Part shown: piece after piece, positions 34,816 to 43,819 of the stretch
How the letters are laid out: each line of letters begins with the position of its first letter
Numbering within the stretch: the first letter of the stretch is position 1
DNA from: Pseudomonas peradeniyensis
Lineage (GTDB): Bacteria > Pseudomonadota > Gammaproteobacteria > Pseudomonadales > Pseudomonadaceae
Direction: 5' to 3'
NCBI RefSeq assembly: GCF_014268935.2
Contig: NZ_JABWRJ020000004.1
Span: forward strand, 248,001 to 312,000
DNA length: 64,000 nucleotides
Position numbers and translations under genes: made by a program
Notes under the pieces: generated by a model
What the model was told of the DNA's origin: nothing
Database searches by the model: none
What the model saw: the letters and a program-made list of their open reading frames with translations, nothing else

Positions 34816-35259
34816 TCAGCGCCAGTTGAGATCGACCCGCGCCGGCGCCTTGCCGTCCACCGTCACCTGCTGCTGCACGGTCCGGCCATCGGCATTGCCG
34901 ATCACCCGGTAGTGCCCCGCAGGCAACTGCACGAAGATCAGCGGCCCGACGTCCTGCAGCGCCAGCACCGATTGGCCCTGGGCCGACTGGATGTCCAGCG
35001 CGGCGCCGCTCTGGAACTTGCCGTCCGCTCCCGTCGACAGGGTGATATGCAGGTCATAGCCGGGCGTGCGGCGCAGGGCATTGGCCTCGTCCTGGCCGAT
35101 ACCGCCTTGCAGGTAGCGGATGCCGTTCTGCTCCTGGGGTTGCAGCTGCACGCCCTGCGGATCAATGGGCGCGTTCAGGTCGGCGGCCGCCGCCAATGTC
35201 CAGGGCATGGCCAAGGCCAGCAACAGCGCCGCGCACAGGCCGTAATGATGGGTACGCAT
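34816..35259 (-). CDS. Exported carboxypeptidase-regulatory-like protein
   Basis: A 147-residue secreted protein. The signal peptide is MRTHHYGLCAALLLALAMPW..., with cleavage near LAAAADL. The C-terminal half (FVQLPAGHYRVIGNADGRTV) resembles a carboxypeptidase-regulatory-like beta-sandwich, a small periplasmic domain often without enzymatic activity. The start at 35259 is supported by GGGAGGAA. No specific function can be given. Confidence 0.75.
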   Translation of the reverse strand: MRTHHYGLCAALLLALAMPWTLAAAADLNAPIDPQGVQLQPQEQNGIRYLQGGIGQDEANALRRTPGYDLHITLSTGADGKFQSGAALDIQSAQGQSVLALQDVGPLIFVQLPAGHYRVIGNADGRTVQQQVTVDGKAPARVDLNWR

Positions 35260-35347
35260 GGTGCATTCCTCCCACTTGGGGGATGGTCTACACCATTTGG
35301 AGGATTTTCCGAGGCTGGGGTTCGCATTCCGGCGCACCGTTAGTCCG

Positions 35348-36229
35348 TCAGGGCGTGGGCAGCTCACGACGCTCCTCCAGCAGCTTGATGAACATGCTCA
35401 GGCTGCGCGACACCGTGCCCCGCCGCCACACCAGCCAGGTCTTCAGGTAGCGGAAGTCCTCGGCCATCGGCCAGGCGCTTACCGTGCTGCACCCCGGCAT
35501 GTTGTCGAGCATGCTGCGCGGCATCATTGCCAGGCCCGCGCCAGCGCTGACGCAGGCGAGCATGCCGTGGTACGACTCCATCTCGTGGATCTTGCCCGGA
35601 ACCGCCTGGTCATGCACGAACCAGCTCTCGAAATGGTGGCGGTACGAGCAGTTGGCGCGAAACGCGTAGATGCTCGAACCGTTCACATCGCGCGCGCGGG
35701 TGACCGGCGGATGGTTGAGCGGCGCGATGACCATCATCTCCTCTTCGAACACCGGCATGCCCTCGAGCGTCGGGTGCAGCACCGGACCATCGACGAAGGC
35801 CGCCACCAAGCGTCCAGACAATACCCCTTCGAGCATGGTCCCCGACGGGCCGGTGGAGAGGTCCAGGTCGACCTTGGGGTAGCGCTGGTTGTACGCCGCC
35901 AGCAAGGCCGGGATGCGCACCGCCGCCGTGCTTTCCAGCGAACCCAGGGCGAAGGTGCCCTGGGGATCCTCGCCCGCCACGGTCAGCCGCGCCTCGTGCA
36001 CCAGGTCGAGGATGCGCCGGGTGTACTCGAGAAAATTCCAGCCGGCCGGCGACAGGCGCAGGCGGCTTTTCTCGCGGATGAACAGCTCGACGCCCAGGTC
36101 CTCCTCCAGCTGCTTGATGCGGGTGGTCAGGTTCGACGGCACCCGATGGATCTGCTGGGCGGCGGCGCTGATGCTGCCGTGCTCGGCCACGGCCTTGAAC
36201 ATCTCGAGTTGCACCAGGTCCACGGTCAT
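35348..36229 (-). CDS. ptrR: LysR-family regulator PtrR-like, divergent from sad
   Basis: A 293-residue LysR regulator. Its HTH begins LVQLEMFKAVAEHGSISAAAQQIH and the effector domain ends MFIKLLEERRELPTP. The pairing with a divergent succinate-semialdehyde dehydrogenase of the YneI/Sad type matches the E. coli ptrR(yneJ)-sad(yneI) arrangement, where PtrR controls putrescine and GABA use. Assignment is by context and family pattern. Confidence 0.82.
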   Translation of the reverse strand: MTVDLVQLEMFKAVAEHGSISAAAQQIHRVPSNLTTRIKQLEEDLGVELFIREKSRLRLSPAGWNFLEYTRRILDLVHEARLTVAGEDPQGTFALGSLESTAAVRIPALLAAYNQRYPKVDLDLSTGPSGTMLEGVLSGRLVAAFVDGPVLHPTLEGMPVFEEEMMVIAPLNHPPVTRARDVNGSSIYAFRANCSYRHHFESWFVHDQAVPGKIHEMESYHGMLACVSAGAGLAMMPRSMLDNMPGCSTVSAWPMAEDFRYLKTWLVWRRGTVSRSLSMFIKLLEERRELPTP

Positions 36230-36238
36230 TCTCCAAAC

Positions 36239-36251
36239 GTGAATATTTCAC
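36239..36251. promoter_or_regulatory. Candidate PtrR operator
   Basis: GTGAATATTTCAC is an inverted repeat (GTGAA/TTCAC, 3-nt spacer). It lies 10 bp upstream of the regulator start and 78 bp before sad, where a LysR protein would control both divergent genes. Confidence 0.4.
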
Positions 36252-36328
36252 TCATTATTATTCAGTTTTCATTAAAGCACGCTACCCCTAGTCTGGGCTT
36301 ACCCGATCAAAACAATGAGAGTCCTGCC

Positions 36329-37714
36329 ATGAGCGAGATCAGCAGCCTGACCCACGCCATCTCCGTCGACCCCTACAGCGGCGAACGGATCGGCCACTAC
36401 GCCTTCGACACCGACGCCGCACTGGACGCGGCGCTGCAACGCGCCAAGGCGGGCTACAACCAGTGGCGCAAAGTGTCGCTGGGTCAGCGCAGCGAGTACC
36501 TGGTCGCGCTCGGGCAGGCCCTGCAGGCCAACGCCGAAGCCTTTGCCCAGATGATCGCCCGCGAAATCGGCAAGCCGATCAGCCAGGCCCGCGGCGAAGT
36601 CAGCAAGTGTGTCGGCCTGTGCCAGTGGTACGCCGAACACGGCCCGGCCATGCTGGCGCCAGAGCCGACCCAGATTGAAAAGGCCCGTATCGAATACCGC
36701 CCGCTGGGCCCGATCCTCGCCGTGATGCCGTGGAACTTCCCGGTCTGGCAGGTGCTGCGCGGCGCCGTGCCGGCACTGCTGGCGGGCAACACCTATGTGC
36801 TCAAGCATGCACCCAACGTGATGGGCAGCGCCTACCTGCTGGCCGACCTGTTCAAGCGCGCCGGCCTGCCTGAAGGCGTGTTCGAGGTGCTCAACGTCAC
36901 CCCCGAAGGCGTCACCCGCGCCATCAACGACCCGCGCATCGCCGCCATCACCCTTACCGGCAGCGTGCGCGCCGGCATGGCCATCGGCGCGCAGGCCGGC
37001 GCCGCGCTGAAGAAGTGCGTGCTCGAACTGGGCGGTTCCGACCCGTTCATCGTGCTGGCCGACGCCGACCTCGATGCAGCGGTCAAGGCCGCCGTGATCG
37101 GCCGCTACCAGAACACCGGACAGGTCTGCGCCGCCGCCAAGCGCCTGATCGTCGAGCAAAGCATCGTCGAGGCGTTCACCGAGAAGTTCGTCGCGGCCAC
37201 CCGCGCGCTGACCGTGGGCAACCCGCTGGACGACGCCACCTATATCGGCCCGATGGCCCGCTACGACCTGCGCGATGAGCTCGACGGCCAGGTCCAGGCG
37301 ACCCTGGCCGAAGGCGCCACCTTGCTGCTGGGCGGCAACAAGATCGAAGGCGTGGGCAACTTCTACGCGCCGACGGTGTTCGCCAACGTCACTCCGGACA
37401 TGACCGCCTTCAAGCAGGAACTGTTCGGCCCGGTGGCGGCGATCATCAGCGCTCGTGACGCCGAGCACGCGGTGGAGCTGGCCAACGACAGCGAGTTCGG
37501 CCTGGCCGCGACCATCTACACCGCCGACTACGCCCTGGCCGAGCGCATGACCGCAGCCTTGGACACTGGCGGCGTGTTCATCAACGGCTACTGCGCCTCC
37601 GACCCTCGCGTGGCCTTCGGCGGCGTGAAGAAGAGCGGGTTCGGCCGTGAACTGTCGCACTTCGGCGTGCGCGAGTTCACCAACGCCCAGACGGTGTGGC
37701 TGGATCGCAACTGA
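36329..37714 (+). CDS. sad: Succinate-semialdehyde dehydrogenase Sad/YneI
   Basis: A 461-residue NAD(P)-dependent aldehyde dehydrogenase, nearly the length of E. coli Sad (462). The catalytic Cys is in YQNTGQVCAAAKR (near residue 268), the general base Glu in KKCVLELGGSDPF (near 235), and the cofactor loop in TLTGSVRAGMAIG. It oxidises succinate semialdehyde to succinate, the last step of GABA and putrescine degradation. This fits the divergent PtrR-like regulator and the glutamylated-polyamine genes 4 kb downstream. The start is the ATG at 36329. Confidence 0.9.
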   Translation: MSEISSLTHAISVDPYSGERIGHYAFDTDAALDAALQRAKAGYNQWRKVSLGQRSEYLVALGQALQANAEAFAQMIAREIGKPISQARGEVSKCVGLCQWYAEHGPAMLAPEPTQIEKARIEYRPLGPILAVMPWNFPVWQVLRGAVPALLAGNTYVLKHAPNVMGSAYLLADLFKRAGLPEGVFEVLNVTPEGVTRAINDPRIAAITLTGSVRAGMAIGAQAGAALKKCVLELGGSDPFIVLADADLDAAVKAAVIGRYQNTGQVCAAAKRLIVEQSIVEAFTEKFVAATRALTVGNPLDDATYIGPMARYDLRDELDGQVQATLAEGATLLLGGNKIEGVGNFYAPTVFANVTPDMTAFKQELFGPVAAIISARDAEHAVELANDSEFGLAATIYTADYALAERMTAALDTGGVFINGYCASDPRVAFGGVKKSGFGRELSHFGVREFTNAQTVWLDRN

Positions 37715-37740
37715 TCCTCTGCCTCAAACCCTGCGCAATC

Positions 37741-37792
37741 CCTGTGTAGGAGCGGCCGGTCCGACGCCTCGGCAAGGTCGCTCCTACACAGG
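37741..37792. terminator. Long stem-loop after sad
   Basis: CCTGTGTAGGAGCG (37741-37754) pairs perfectly with CGCTCCTACACAGG (37779-37792). The stem belongs to the REP class and lies 27 bp after the sad stop, so it probably ends that transcript. Confidence 0.75.
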
Positions 37793-37882
37793 GCTGGGCT
37801 GCAAATCAGCCCGAGTCTGTATCTTGAATCCCCGCCACGCGAACGAATAATCGAGCACCTCCCCAGCACTCCGGAGGTACCA

Positions 37883-38698
37883 ATGAGCTCCCAAACCACC
37901 AGCCACCGCCTGACCGTCCCTGATCTTGCCGCCATGAAGGGCCGGCAGAAGATCGTCGCCCTGACCGCCTACAGCGCTCCGATCGCGCGCCTGATAGACC
38001 CTCTGGTGGACTTCATCCTGGTCGGTGATTCGACCGCCATGGTCGCCTACGGCCGGCGCTCCACCCTGGCCATGCGCCTGGAGGAGACCATCAGCCATAC
38101 CCGCGCCGTGGTCGACTGCACCCAACATGCCTGCGTGATCGCCGACATGCCGTTCGGCAGCTACCAGGAATCCCCCGAGCAGGCGTTGCGCAACTGCGCC
38201 CAGGTCCTGTCCGCCACCGGCTGTGACGCCGTGAAGCTGGAGAGCAACCGGACGTTGGCCGCCACCGTGGCGTTTCTGGTCGACCGGGGCATCCCGGTCA
38301 TGGCCCACATCGGCCTGATGCCGCAGTTCGTCAATGTGCTGGGTGGCTACAAGGCCCAGGGACTCACCGAGCACAGCGCCGCGATCATTCTTGAGGACGC
38401 CCGCGCCAACCTGGCCGCCGGTGCTTTCGGCCTGCTGCTCGAAGGCGTGGCCGAGCCGCTGGCCCGGCGTATCAGCGAGAAAAGCCGGCAACCGTGCATC
38501 GGCATCGGCGCCTCCCCGGCCTGCGATGGCCAGATCCTGGTGACCGAAGACTTGCTGGGGCTGGGTGGGCCGCGCAAGCCGAGGTTCGTCAAGCAGTATG
38601 CCGACGTGACGGCGGTGGTTCGGGCTGCCTGCGCGCGCTACGCCAACGAAGTGCGCCAGGGCGAGTTCCCCGAGCGCGAGCATTGCTATGGCTGCTGA
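37883..38698 (+). CDS. PanB-like 3-methyl-2-oxobutanoate hydroxymethyltransferase, second copy
   Basis: A 271-residue ketopantoate hydroxymethyltransferase family enzyme. Metal-ligand segments are present (LVGDSTAMVAYG near residue 50 and VIADMPFGSYQES near 92), as are Lys in DAVKLESN, the catalytic Glu in LLLEGVAEPLA, and IGIGASPACDGQILV. It lacks a panC neighbour and sits next to a MocR-type regulator. It is therefore probably an accessory PanB acting on a related 2-oxo acid or used under special conditions; whether it serves pantothenate synthesis is unknown. Its last 13 bp overlap the convergent regulator. Confidence 0.82.
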   Translation: MSSQTTSHRLTVPDLAAMKGRQKIVALTAYSAPIARLIDPLVDFILVGDSTAMVAYGRRSTLAMRLEETISHTRAVVDCTQHACVIADMPFGSYQESPEQALRNCAQVLSATGCDAVKLESNRTLAATVAFLVDRGIPVMAHIGLMPQFVNVLGGYKAQGLTEHSAAIILEDARANLAAGAFGLLLEGVAEPLARRISEKSRQPCIGIGASPACDGQILVTEDLLGLGGPRKPRFVKQYADVTAVVRAACARYANEVRQGEFPEREHCYGC

Positions 38699-40089
38699 GG
38701 CGCCCGACGGATCGCCTGGGCCAGCGATACCAGCGCTCCCTCGATATCCTGCTGCCAGTCGACGGTGAAACTCAGCCGCAGGTGATCGCGCCAGTGTCCG
38801 GCCTGGCTGAACACCGTGCCCGGCACGATGACGATGCCCTGCTCCAGCAACTGCTCGCAGACGGCCTGAATGTCCACGGGGCGCATGGCCTGCAGCCAGA
38901 ACGTGGCGCCCGCCACCGGCATGCTCAGGCGCAGGCAATCGGCGGCGTGGCGCTGCAGCAACTGCGCCATGCGCTGTCGGCTATGCGCCAGGTGCCGGAT
39001 CAGTTGCGCCTGGTGTCGCGCCAGGCGCCCGGAAACCAGCAGGCGGGCGACGGCCTGCTGACGATAGCTGGGCAGGCGAAAGCCCTGGGCCAGAAACGCC
39101 GCCGCCAGGTTACCCGCAGCGCCACGGCACAACAGGTAGCCGAACGGCGCCTCGGCGCCAATGCACTTGTCGAAACCGGCCAGCACCAACAGACGCTGGG
39201 GATCGGCATGCTCGCGATAGCATGAGCGCGCCGGGTCGTCGCACAACGCGCCGTAGCTGTCATTTTCGAACAGCCACACCTGATGTTCGGCCAGCAGCGC
39301 GCACAAACGCTGCTTGTCCTCGACCGGCATAACGCCGCCCTGGGGAATGTTCACGGTCGATGACAACACCACTGCCTGCACGGGCTTCCCTGCCAGCAGC
39401 CGCGCCATCGCCTCCAGATCGAAGCGGCCGTCCGCGCCGAGTGGCGCCTCGACAATATTCAGCCCTGCCGTTTGCAGCAGGCGCAGGACCAGCCAGGAGC
39501 AAGGCGACTCGACCAACACCCAGGCGCCTGGTGGCAAAAGCGTGCGCACGGCCAGTTCGAACACGCTACGCCAGTCGGCGCCGATGAACACTTGGTCGGC
39601 CTGCCAGTGATCATCGACGCTCCGGCTGTAGTAGCGTGCCAGGGCCTCACGCAGCGCCGGTTCGCCACAGGGCGAGAACGGTGGCGCATCGGCGCGGGGC
39701 AACTGGCGCAGCAGCTCGCGCTCCACTGCCAGCAGCGGCGCTTCGAGGGACGCGAGCATGGTCGGCGAGTCGCTGCTAAGGGCCAGCATGCCCGGCTGCC
39801 GGGCACTGGCGTACAGGCGGTCGATCAGGTTCAACGAAGGGGGCAATTGCCCGACCGAGGCCAGGATCACGCTGAAGTAGCCGACCTTGGGCCGGGCCTG
39901 GATGCGGCCCTGGGCCTCCAGCAAGGCGAACGCCTGTTTACTGGTCGACAGCGAGACCTGCAGATGCCGGGCGACATCGCGCAGCGAGGGCAACCGATGC
40001 TCCAGCTCCGGTGTGCGGGCGTCGAGCCAGTCACTCAGGTAGCGGTGGACTTTCTGGTAGGTGAAACGTGGTGCCCGCTCGGTATCCAT
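38686..40089 (-). CDS. MocR-type GntR/aminotransferase transcriptional regulator
   Basis: A 467-residue MocR/PdxR-class regulator. The GntR winged helix is at residues 5-75 (HRLPSLRDVARHLQVSLSTSKQAF) and a fold-type I aminotransferase domain follows. The PLP-binding Lys lies in LAGFDKCIGAEAPFGYLL, with the conserved Asn/Asp region at VNIPQG and ENDSYGAL. It probably senses an amino acid or PLP derivative and controls neighbouring genes. I chose the ATG at 40089, preceded by GGGAGC. It overlaps the convergent PanB gene by 13 bp and is divergent from nothing close; the AraC gene lies 54 bp upstream on the same strand. Confidence 0.86.
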   Translation of the reverse strand: MDTERAPRFTYQKVHRYLSDWLDARTPELEHRLPSLRDVARHLQVSLSTSKQAFALLEAQGRIQARPKVGYFSVILASVGQLPPSLNLIDRLYASARQPGMLALSSDSPTMLASLEAPLLAVERELLRQLPRADAPPFSPCGEPALREALARYYSRSVDDHWQADQVFIGADWRSVFELAVRTLLPPGAWVLVESPCSWLVLRLLQTAGLNIVEAPLGADGRFDLEAMARLLAGKPVQAVVLSSTVNIPQGGVMPVEDKQRLCALLAEHQVWLFENDSYGALCDDPARSCYREHADPQRLLVLAGFDKCIGAEAPFGYLLCRGAAGNLAAAFLAQGFRLPSYRQQAVARLLVSGRLARHQAQLIRHLAHSRQRMAQLLQRHAADCLRLSMPVAGATFWLQAMRPVDIQAVCEQLLEQGIVIVPGTVFSQAGHWRDHLRLSFTVDWQQDIEGALVSLAQAIRRAPQQP

Positions 40090-40143
40090 GCCGATGCTCC
40101 CAAGGACTGCGGCGGGCACCCTAGCAAGTTTTGCCGCACTCTC

Positions 40144-41043
40144 CTAGTTTCCCCGGCCTCGCCTGAGCGTCTCGCTGGGCAGCTCGCGGAACAGCTGGCG
40201 GTAGCTTTCGGAAAACCGCCCCAAATGCCAGAACGACCAGCGCATGGCCACCTCGGCCACGGTCGCGTCACCTGCCAGCAGGTCGCGCCGCGCGCCGTTC
40301 AGCCGCCGCAGGCGCAACCAGTGCGCCGGCGGCAGGTTGGTGAAGCCCTTGAAGGCCTGCTGCAACTGGCGCACGGAAACCCCGGCGACCTTGGCCAGCT
40401 CCACCAGGTTGAGGGTTTCGTCAGGGCAGTCGGCGGCCCATTCGCTGACCCGACGCATGATCGCCCGCTCCTCGTCGCGCCGTCCGAGCGCCTCGCCCTG
40501 CAGGCGCTGCCCGGCGTTGTCGAGGATGAACAGGCAGTCCTCCAGCAGCTGCTCGGCCAACGCCCTGCCCTCCAGCGGGCAATCGGCCTGGCCCAGCCGG
40601 GTCAGGGTGGCGCTCAGCCAGTTGCCGAACAGGGCATTCTGCTGGCAGGTCAGCGGCACCATGAACAGGCCGCGCAGACGCTCCAGGTCGAGGCCATGGC
40701 TGGCCAGGAACGGCTGCTCGAACACCACCGCCACTTCCTGGTAGTTCTCCGGGGTAATCCAGATGTTGCGACTGTCTTCGTTGAGCAGGTACAGGCTGTT
40801 CTCGCTGCGATCGAAGCAGAACGCCAGGGCGCCGCTGGGGGCGCGGAAGAACTGCTCGACCCGGGTGTTCAGGCGCTCCTCGTACACCTCGACGCCATCG
40901 AGCCCCAGCCAGCGCAGCTGGCCGTTGAAATGCCCGGGGGACATCTGCCGGTACTGCTGCTGCCAGCCCGGGGTGGCGCGGGTCTGCTCGGTCACATCGG
41001 TGGTACGGAAGTCCTGGACCTGCAAGGCGGTTGGCGTTGTCAC
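40144..41043 (-). CDS. AraC-family transcriptional regulator
   Basis: A 299-residue regulator with a C-terminal double HTH (residues 205-299). It shows LVELAKVAGVSVRQLQQAF and AEVAMRWSFWHLGRFSESYRQLF, and an N-terminal AraC-binding-like domain. The start is GTG at 41043, where TTPTALQVQDF begins and GGAC lies upstream; the frame to 41184 is longer but its extra residues are not conserved-looking. It is divergent from the glutamine-synthetase-like gene and is the likely activator of the polyamine set. That link is inferred from position. Confidence 0.83.
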   Translation of the reverse strand: MTTPTALQVQDFRTTDVTEQTRATPGWQQQYRQMSPGHFNGQLRWLGLDGVEVYEERLNTRVEQFFRAPSGALAFCFDRSENSLYLLNEDSRNIWITPENYQEVAVVFEQPFLASHGLDLERLRGLFMVPLTCQQNALFGNWLSATLTRLGQADCPLEGRALAEQLLEDCLFILDNAGQRLQGEALGRRDEERAIMRRVSEWAADCPDETLNLVELAKVAGVSVRQLQQAFKGFTNLPPAHWLRLRRLNGARRDLLAGDATVAEVAMRWSFWHLGRFSESYRQLFRELPSETLRRGRGN

Positions 41044-41207
41044 GCGCTGTCCTAGTTGCACTCTTTTGGTGCATTGATTGCCGAAGAAAGTGGATAGATC
41101 GCCCCGGGGGGCAGCGACCAAGATAGTCCTCAGCGTCACCTGTGGGAAGTGCCCTGCGGCGATGAACGCCTTGCGTCCCACCACAACTACCCAACCAAGA
41201 GGTTTGT

Positions 41208-42566
41208 ATGAACGCCCCCTTCGATCAGCTATCCACCTGGCTGAAAGAACACCGGATCACCGAAGTCGAATGCGTGATCAGCGATCTGACCGGCATCGCC
41301 CGTGGCAAGATCGCCCCGACCGCCAAGTTTCTCCACGAGCGCGGCATGCGCCTGCCCGAGAGCGTGCTGCTGCAGACCGTCACCGGCGACTACGTCGATG
41401 ACGACATCTACTACAGCCTGCTCGACGCCGCCGACATCGACATGGTCTGCCGCCCCGACCCCACGGCGGTGTACCAGATTCCCTGGGCCATCGAACCGAC
41501 CGCGATCGTCATCCACGACACCTTCGACAAGCAGGGCAACCCCATCGAGCTGTCGCCGCGCAACGTGCTGAAGAAGGTTCTGAAGCTGTATGCCGACAAG
41601 GGCTGGCAGCCGATCGTCGCGCCGGAGATGGAGTTCTACCTGACCCAACGCTGTGAAGACCCGGACCTGCCCTTGCAGGTGCCACTGGGCCGTTCCGGCC
41701 GCGCCGAGAGTGGCCGTCAGTCGTTCTCCATCGACGCCGCCAACGAATTCGACCCGTTGTTCGAGGACGTCTACGACTGGTGCGAGATCCAGGGCCTGGA
41801 CCTGGACACGCTGATCCACGAGGACGGCCCGGCACAGATGGAAATCAACTTCCGCCACGGCGACGCCCTGGACCTGGCCGACCAGATCACCGTGTTCAAG
41901 CGCACCCTGCGCGAGGCGGCACTCAAGCACAACGTCACCGCCACCTTCATGGCCAAGCCGATCACCGACGAGCCGGGCAGCGCCATGCACCTGCACCAGA
42001 GCGTGGTCGACATCGCCACCGGCAAGCCGATCTTCGCCAATGACGACGGCAGCATGAGCGAGCTGTTCCTGCACCATATCGGCGGCCTGCAAAAATACAT
42101 CCCCAAGCTGCTGCCGATGTTCGCCCCGAACGTCAACTCGTTCCGTCGTTTCCTGCCCGACACCTCGGCGCCGGTGAACGTCGAGTGGGGCGAGGAGAAC
42201 CGCACCGCCGGGCTGCGCGTGCCGACCTCCAGCCCCGAGGCGATGCGCGTGGAGAACCGCCTGCCGGGCGCCGACGCCAACCCCTACCTGGCCATCGCCG
42301 CAAGCCTGTTGTGCGGCTATATCGGCATGGTCGAGAAGCTCGAACCCAGTGCCCCGGTGCAAGGCCGCGCCTACGAACGACGCAACCTGCGCCTGCCGAT
42401 CACCATCGAAGATGCGCTGCAGCACATGGAAGACTGCGAGAAGGTGCAGCAGTACCTGGGGCAGCAGTTCGTCCAGGGCTACGTCGCGGTCAAGCGCGCC
42501 GAGCATGAGAACTTCAAGCGGGTGATCAGCTCGTGGGAGCGGGAGTTCCTGCTGCTCAGCGTGTGA
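41208..42566 (+). CDS. puuA: Glutamine-synthetase-like gamma-glutamylpolyamine synthetase
   Basis: A 452-residue member of the class of glutamine synthetases that ligate glutamate to putrescine or other amines. Metal and nucleotide segments are present: VAPEMEFYLTQ, EDGPAQMEINFRHGD, ATFMAKPITDEPGSAMHLHQS, and the ENRTAGLRVP Arg/Glu region. It lacks the adenylylation Tyr region of GlnA. Downstream lie a polyamine-binding protein and a PuuB-like oxidase, which supports glutamylated putrescine catabolism. In P. aeruginosa such genes are called spuI/spuB or pauA. The exact amine is not determined. Confidence 0.86.
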   Translation: MNAPFDQLSTWLKEHRITEVECVISDLTGIARGKIAPTAKFLHERGMRLPESVLLQTVTGDYVDDDIYYSLLDAADIDMVCRPDPTAVYQIPWAIEPTAIVIHDTFDKQGNPIELSPRNVLKKVLKLYADKGWQPIVAPEMEFYLTQRCEDPDLPLQVPLGRSGRAESGRQSFSIDAANEFDPLFEDVYDWCEIQGLDLDTLIHEDGPAQMEINFRHGDALDLADQITVFKRTLREAALKHNVTATFMAKPITDEPGSAMHLHQSVVDIATGKPIFANDDGSMSELFLHHIGGLQKYIPKLLPMFAPNVNSFRRFLPDTSAPVNVEWGEENRTAGLRVPTSSPEAMRVENRLPGADANPYLAIAASLLCGYIGMVEKLEPSAPVQGRAYERRNLRLPITIEDALQHMEDCEKVQQYLGQQFVQGYVAVKRAEHENFKRVISSWEREFLLLSV

Positions 42567-42576
42567 TCCGCCTTGG

Positions 42577-42676
42577 GGGTGCTGTGCACCCCTTTCGCTG
42601 GCAAGCCAGCTCCCACATCGGAAACACAATTTCTGCGGGAGCCGGCTTGCCGGCGATGGGCTGCAAAGCAGCCCCT
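42577..42676. repeat. REP pair between puuA-like and binding-protein genes
   Basis: Two REP-like cores in inverted order (TTTCGCTGGCAAGCCAGCTCCCACA and GCGGGAGCCGGCTTGCCGGCGATGGG), each flanked by GCTGTGCACCCC or CTGCAAAGCAGCCCC palindromes. They fill most of the 151-bp gap. They could lower read-through so that synthetase and binding protein are made at different levels. Confidence 0.75.
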
Positions 42677-42717
42677 ACACCACCGAATTCGAAGAACAAG
42701 ACCAACGAGGTGTCGAC

Positions 42718-43806
42718 ATGCGTCATCCGCAAGCTTTGATCCCCGCAACCTTCGCCCTGCTGTTCGGCGCCGCCGTCCAGGCCCAGCCGACGGTCAGCGT
42801 GTACAACTGGACCGACTACATCGGCGACACCACCCTGGCCGATTTCCAGGCCAGCAGCGGGATCAAGGTGGTCTATGACGTGTTCGACTCCAACGAGACC
42901 CTGGAGGGCAAGCTGCTGGCCGGGCGCACCGGCTACGATGTGGTCGTGCCCTCCAACCATTTCCTCGCGCGCCAGGCCCAGGCCGGCGCGTTCCTGCCGC
43001 TGGACCGCAGCAAGCTGCCGAACTGGCAGCACCTGGACCCGCAACTGCTCAAGCAGTTGGAGCAGAACGACCCGGGCAACCAGTACGCCGTGCCGTACCT
43101 TTGGGGCACCAATGGCATCGGCTATAACGTCGACAAGGTCAAGGCGGTGCTGGGCATCGACAAGATCGATTCCTGGGCGGTGCTGTTCGAAGCCGAGAAC
43201 CTGAAGAAGCTCAAGCAGTGTGGCGTGGCGTTCATGGACTCGCCGGACGAACTGTTCCCGGCCATGCTCAACTACCTGGGCATGAACCCGCGCAGCGAGA
43301 AGGCCGACGACTACCGCAAGGCCGAGGCCCGCCTGCTGGAGCTGCGCCCCTACATCACTTACTTCCACTCCTCCAAGTACGTCTCGGACCTGGCCAACGG
43401 CGATGTCTGCATCGCCTTCGGCTATTCCGGCGACGTGCTGCAGGCCGCCCACCGCGCTGAAGAGGCCGGCAATGGCGTCAAGGTCTTGTACAGCATTCCC
43501 AAGGAAGGCAGCAACCTGTGGTTCGACCTGCTGGCCATCCCCAAGGACGCCAAGAACCCCGAGCAGGCCCTGGCCTTCATCAACTACCTGCTCGACCCCA
43601 AGGTGATCGCCAAGGTCAGCGCCACGGTCGGCTATGCCAACGCCAACCCGGATGCCAAGGCCGACATGGACCCGGCGCTGGTGAACAACCCCGAGATCTA
43701 CCCGCCCCAGGACGTGCTGGACAACCTGTATGTCTCGACCATGCAGAGCCCCGGGATCCTGCGGCAGATGACCCGCTCCTGGAGCAAGATCAAGTCCAAC
43801 CGCTGA
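42718..43806 (+). CDS. Polyamine ABC transporter periplasmic binding protein (PotF/SpuD type)
   Basis: A 362-residue periplasmic binding protein. The signal peptide ends near AAVQAQP, and the mature start VSVYNWTDYIGDTTLADF is typical of PotF/SpuD putrescine/spermidine-binding proteins. The Trp/Asp box of the ligand site is seen in WTDY, SNHFLARQ and YLWGTNGIGYN. No permease or ATPase gene is adjacent, so it must share another transporter or act as a sensor. The start is the ATG at 42718, with an AACGAGG site. Confidence 0.88.
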   Translation: MRHPQALIPATFALLFGAAVQAQPTVSVYNWTDYIGDTTLADFQASSGIKVVYDVFDSNETLEGKLLAGRTGYDVVVPSNHFLARQAQAGAFLPLDRSKLPNWQHLDPQLLKQLEQNDPGNQYAVPYLWGTNGIGYNVDKVKAVLGIDKIDSWAVLFEAENLKKLKQCGVAFMDSPDELFPAMLNYLGMNPRSEKADDYRKAEARLLELRPYITYFHSSKYVSDLANGDVCIAFGYSGDVLQAAHRAEEAGNGVKVLYSIPKEGSNLWFDLLAIPKDAKNPEQALAFINYLLDPKVIAKVSATVGYANANPDAKADMDPALVNNPEIYPPQDVLDNLYVSTMQSPGILRQMTRSWSKIKSNR

Positions 43807-43819
43807 GCCGAGCCCGCCC

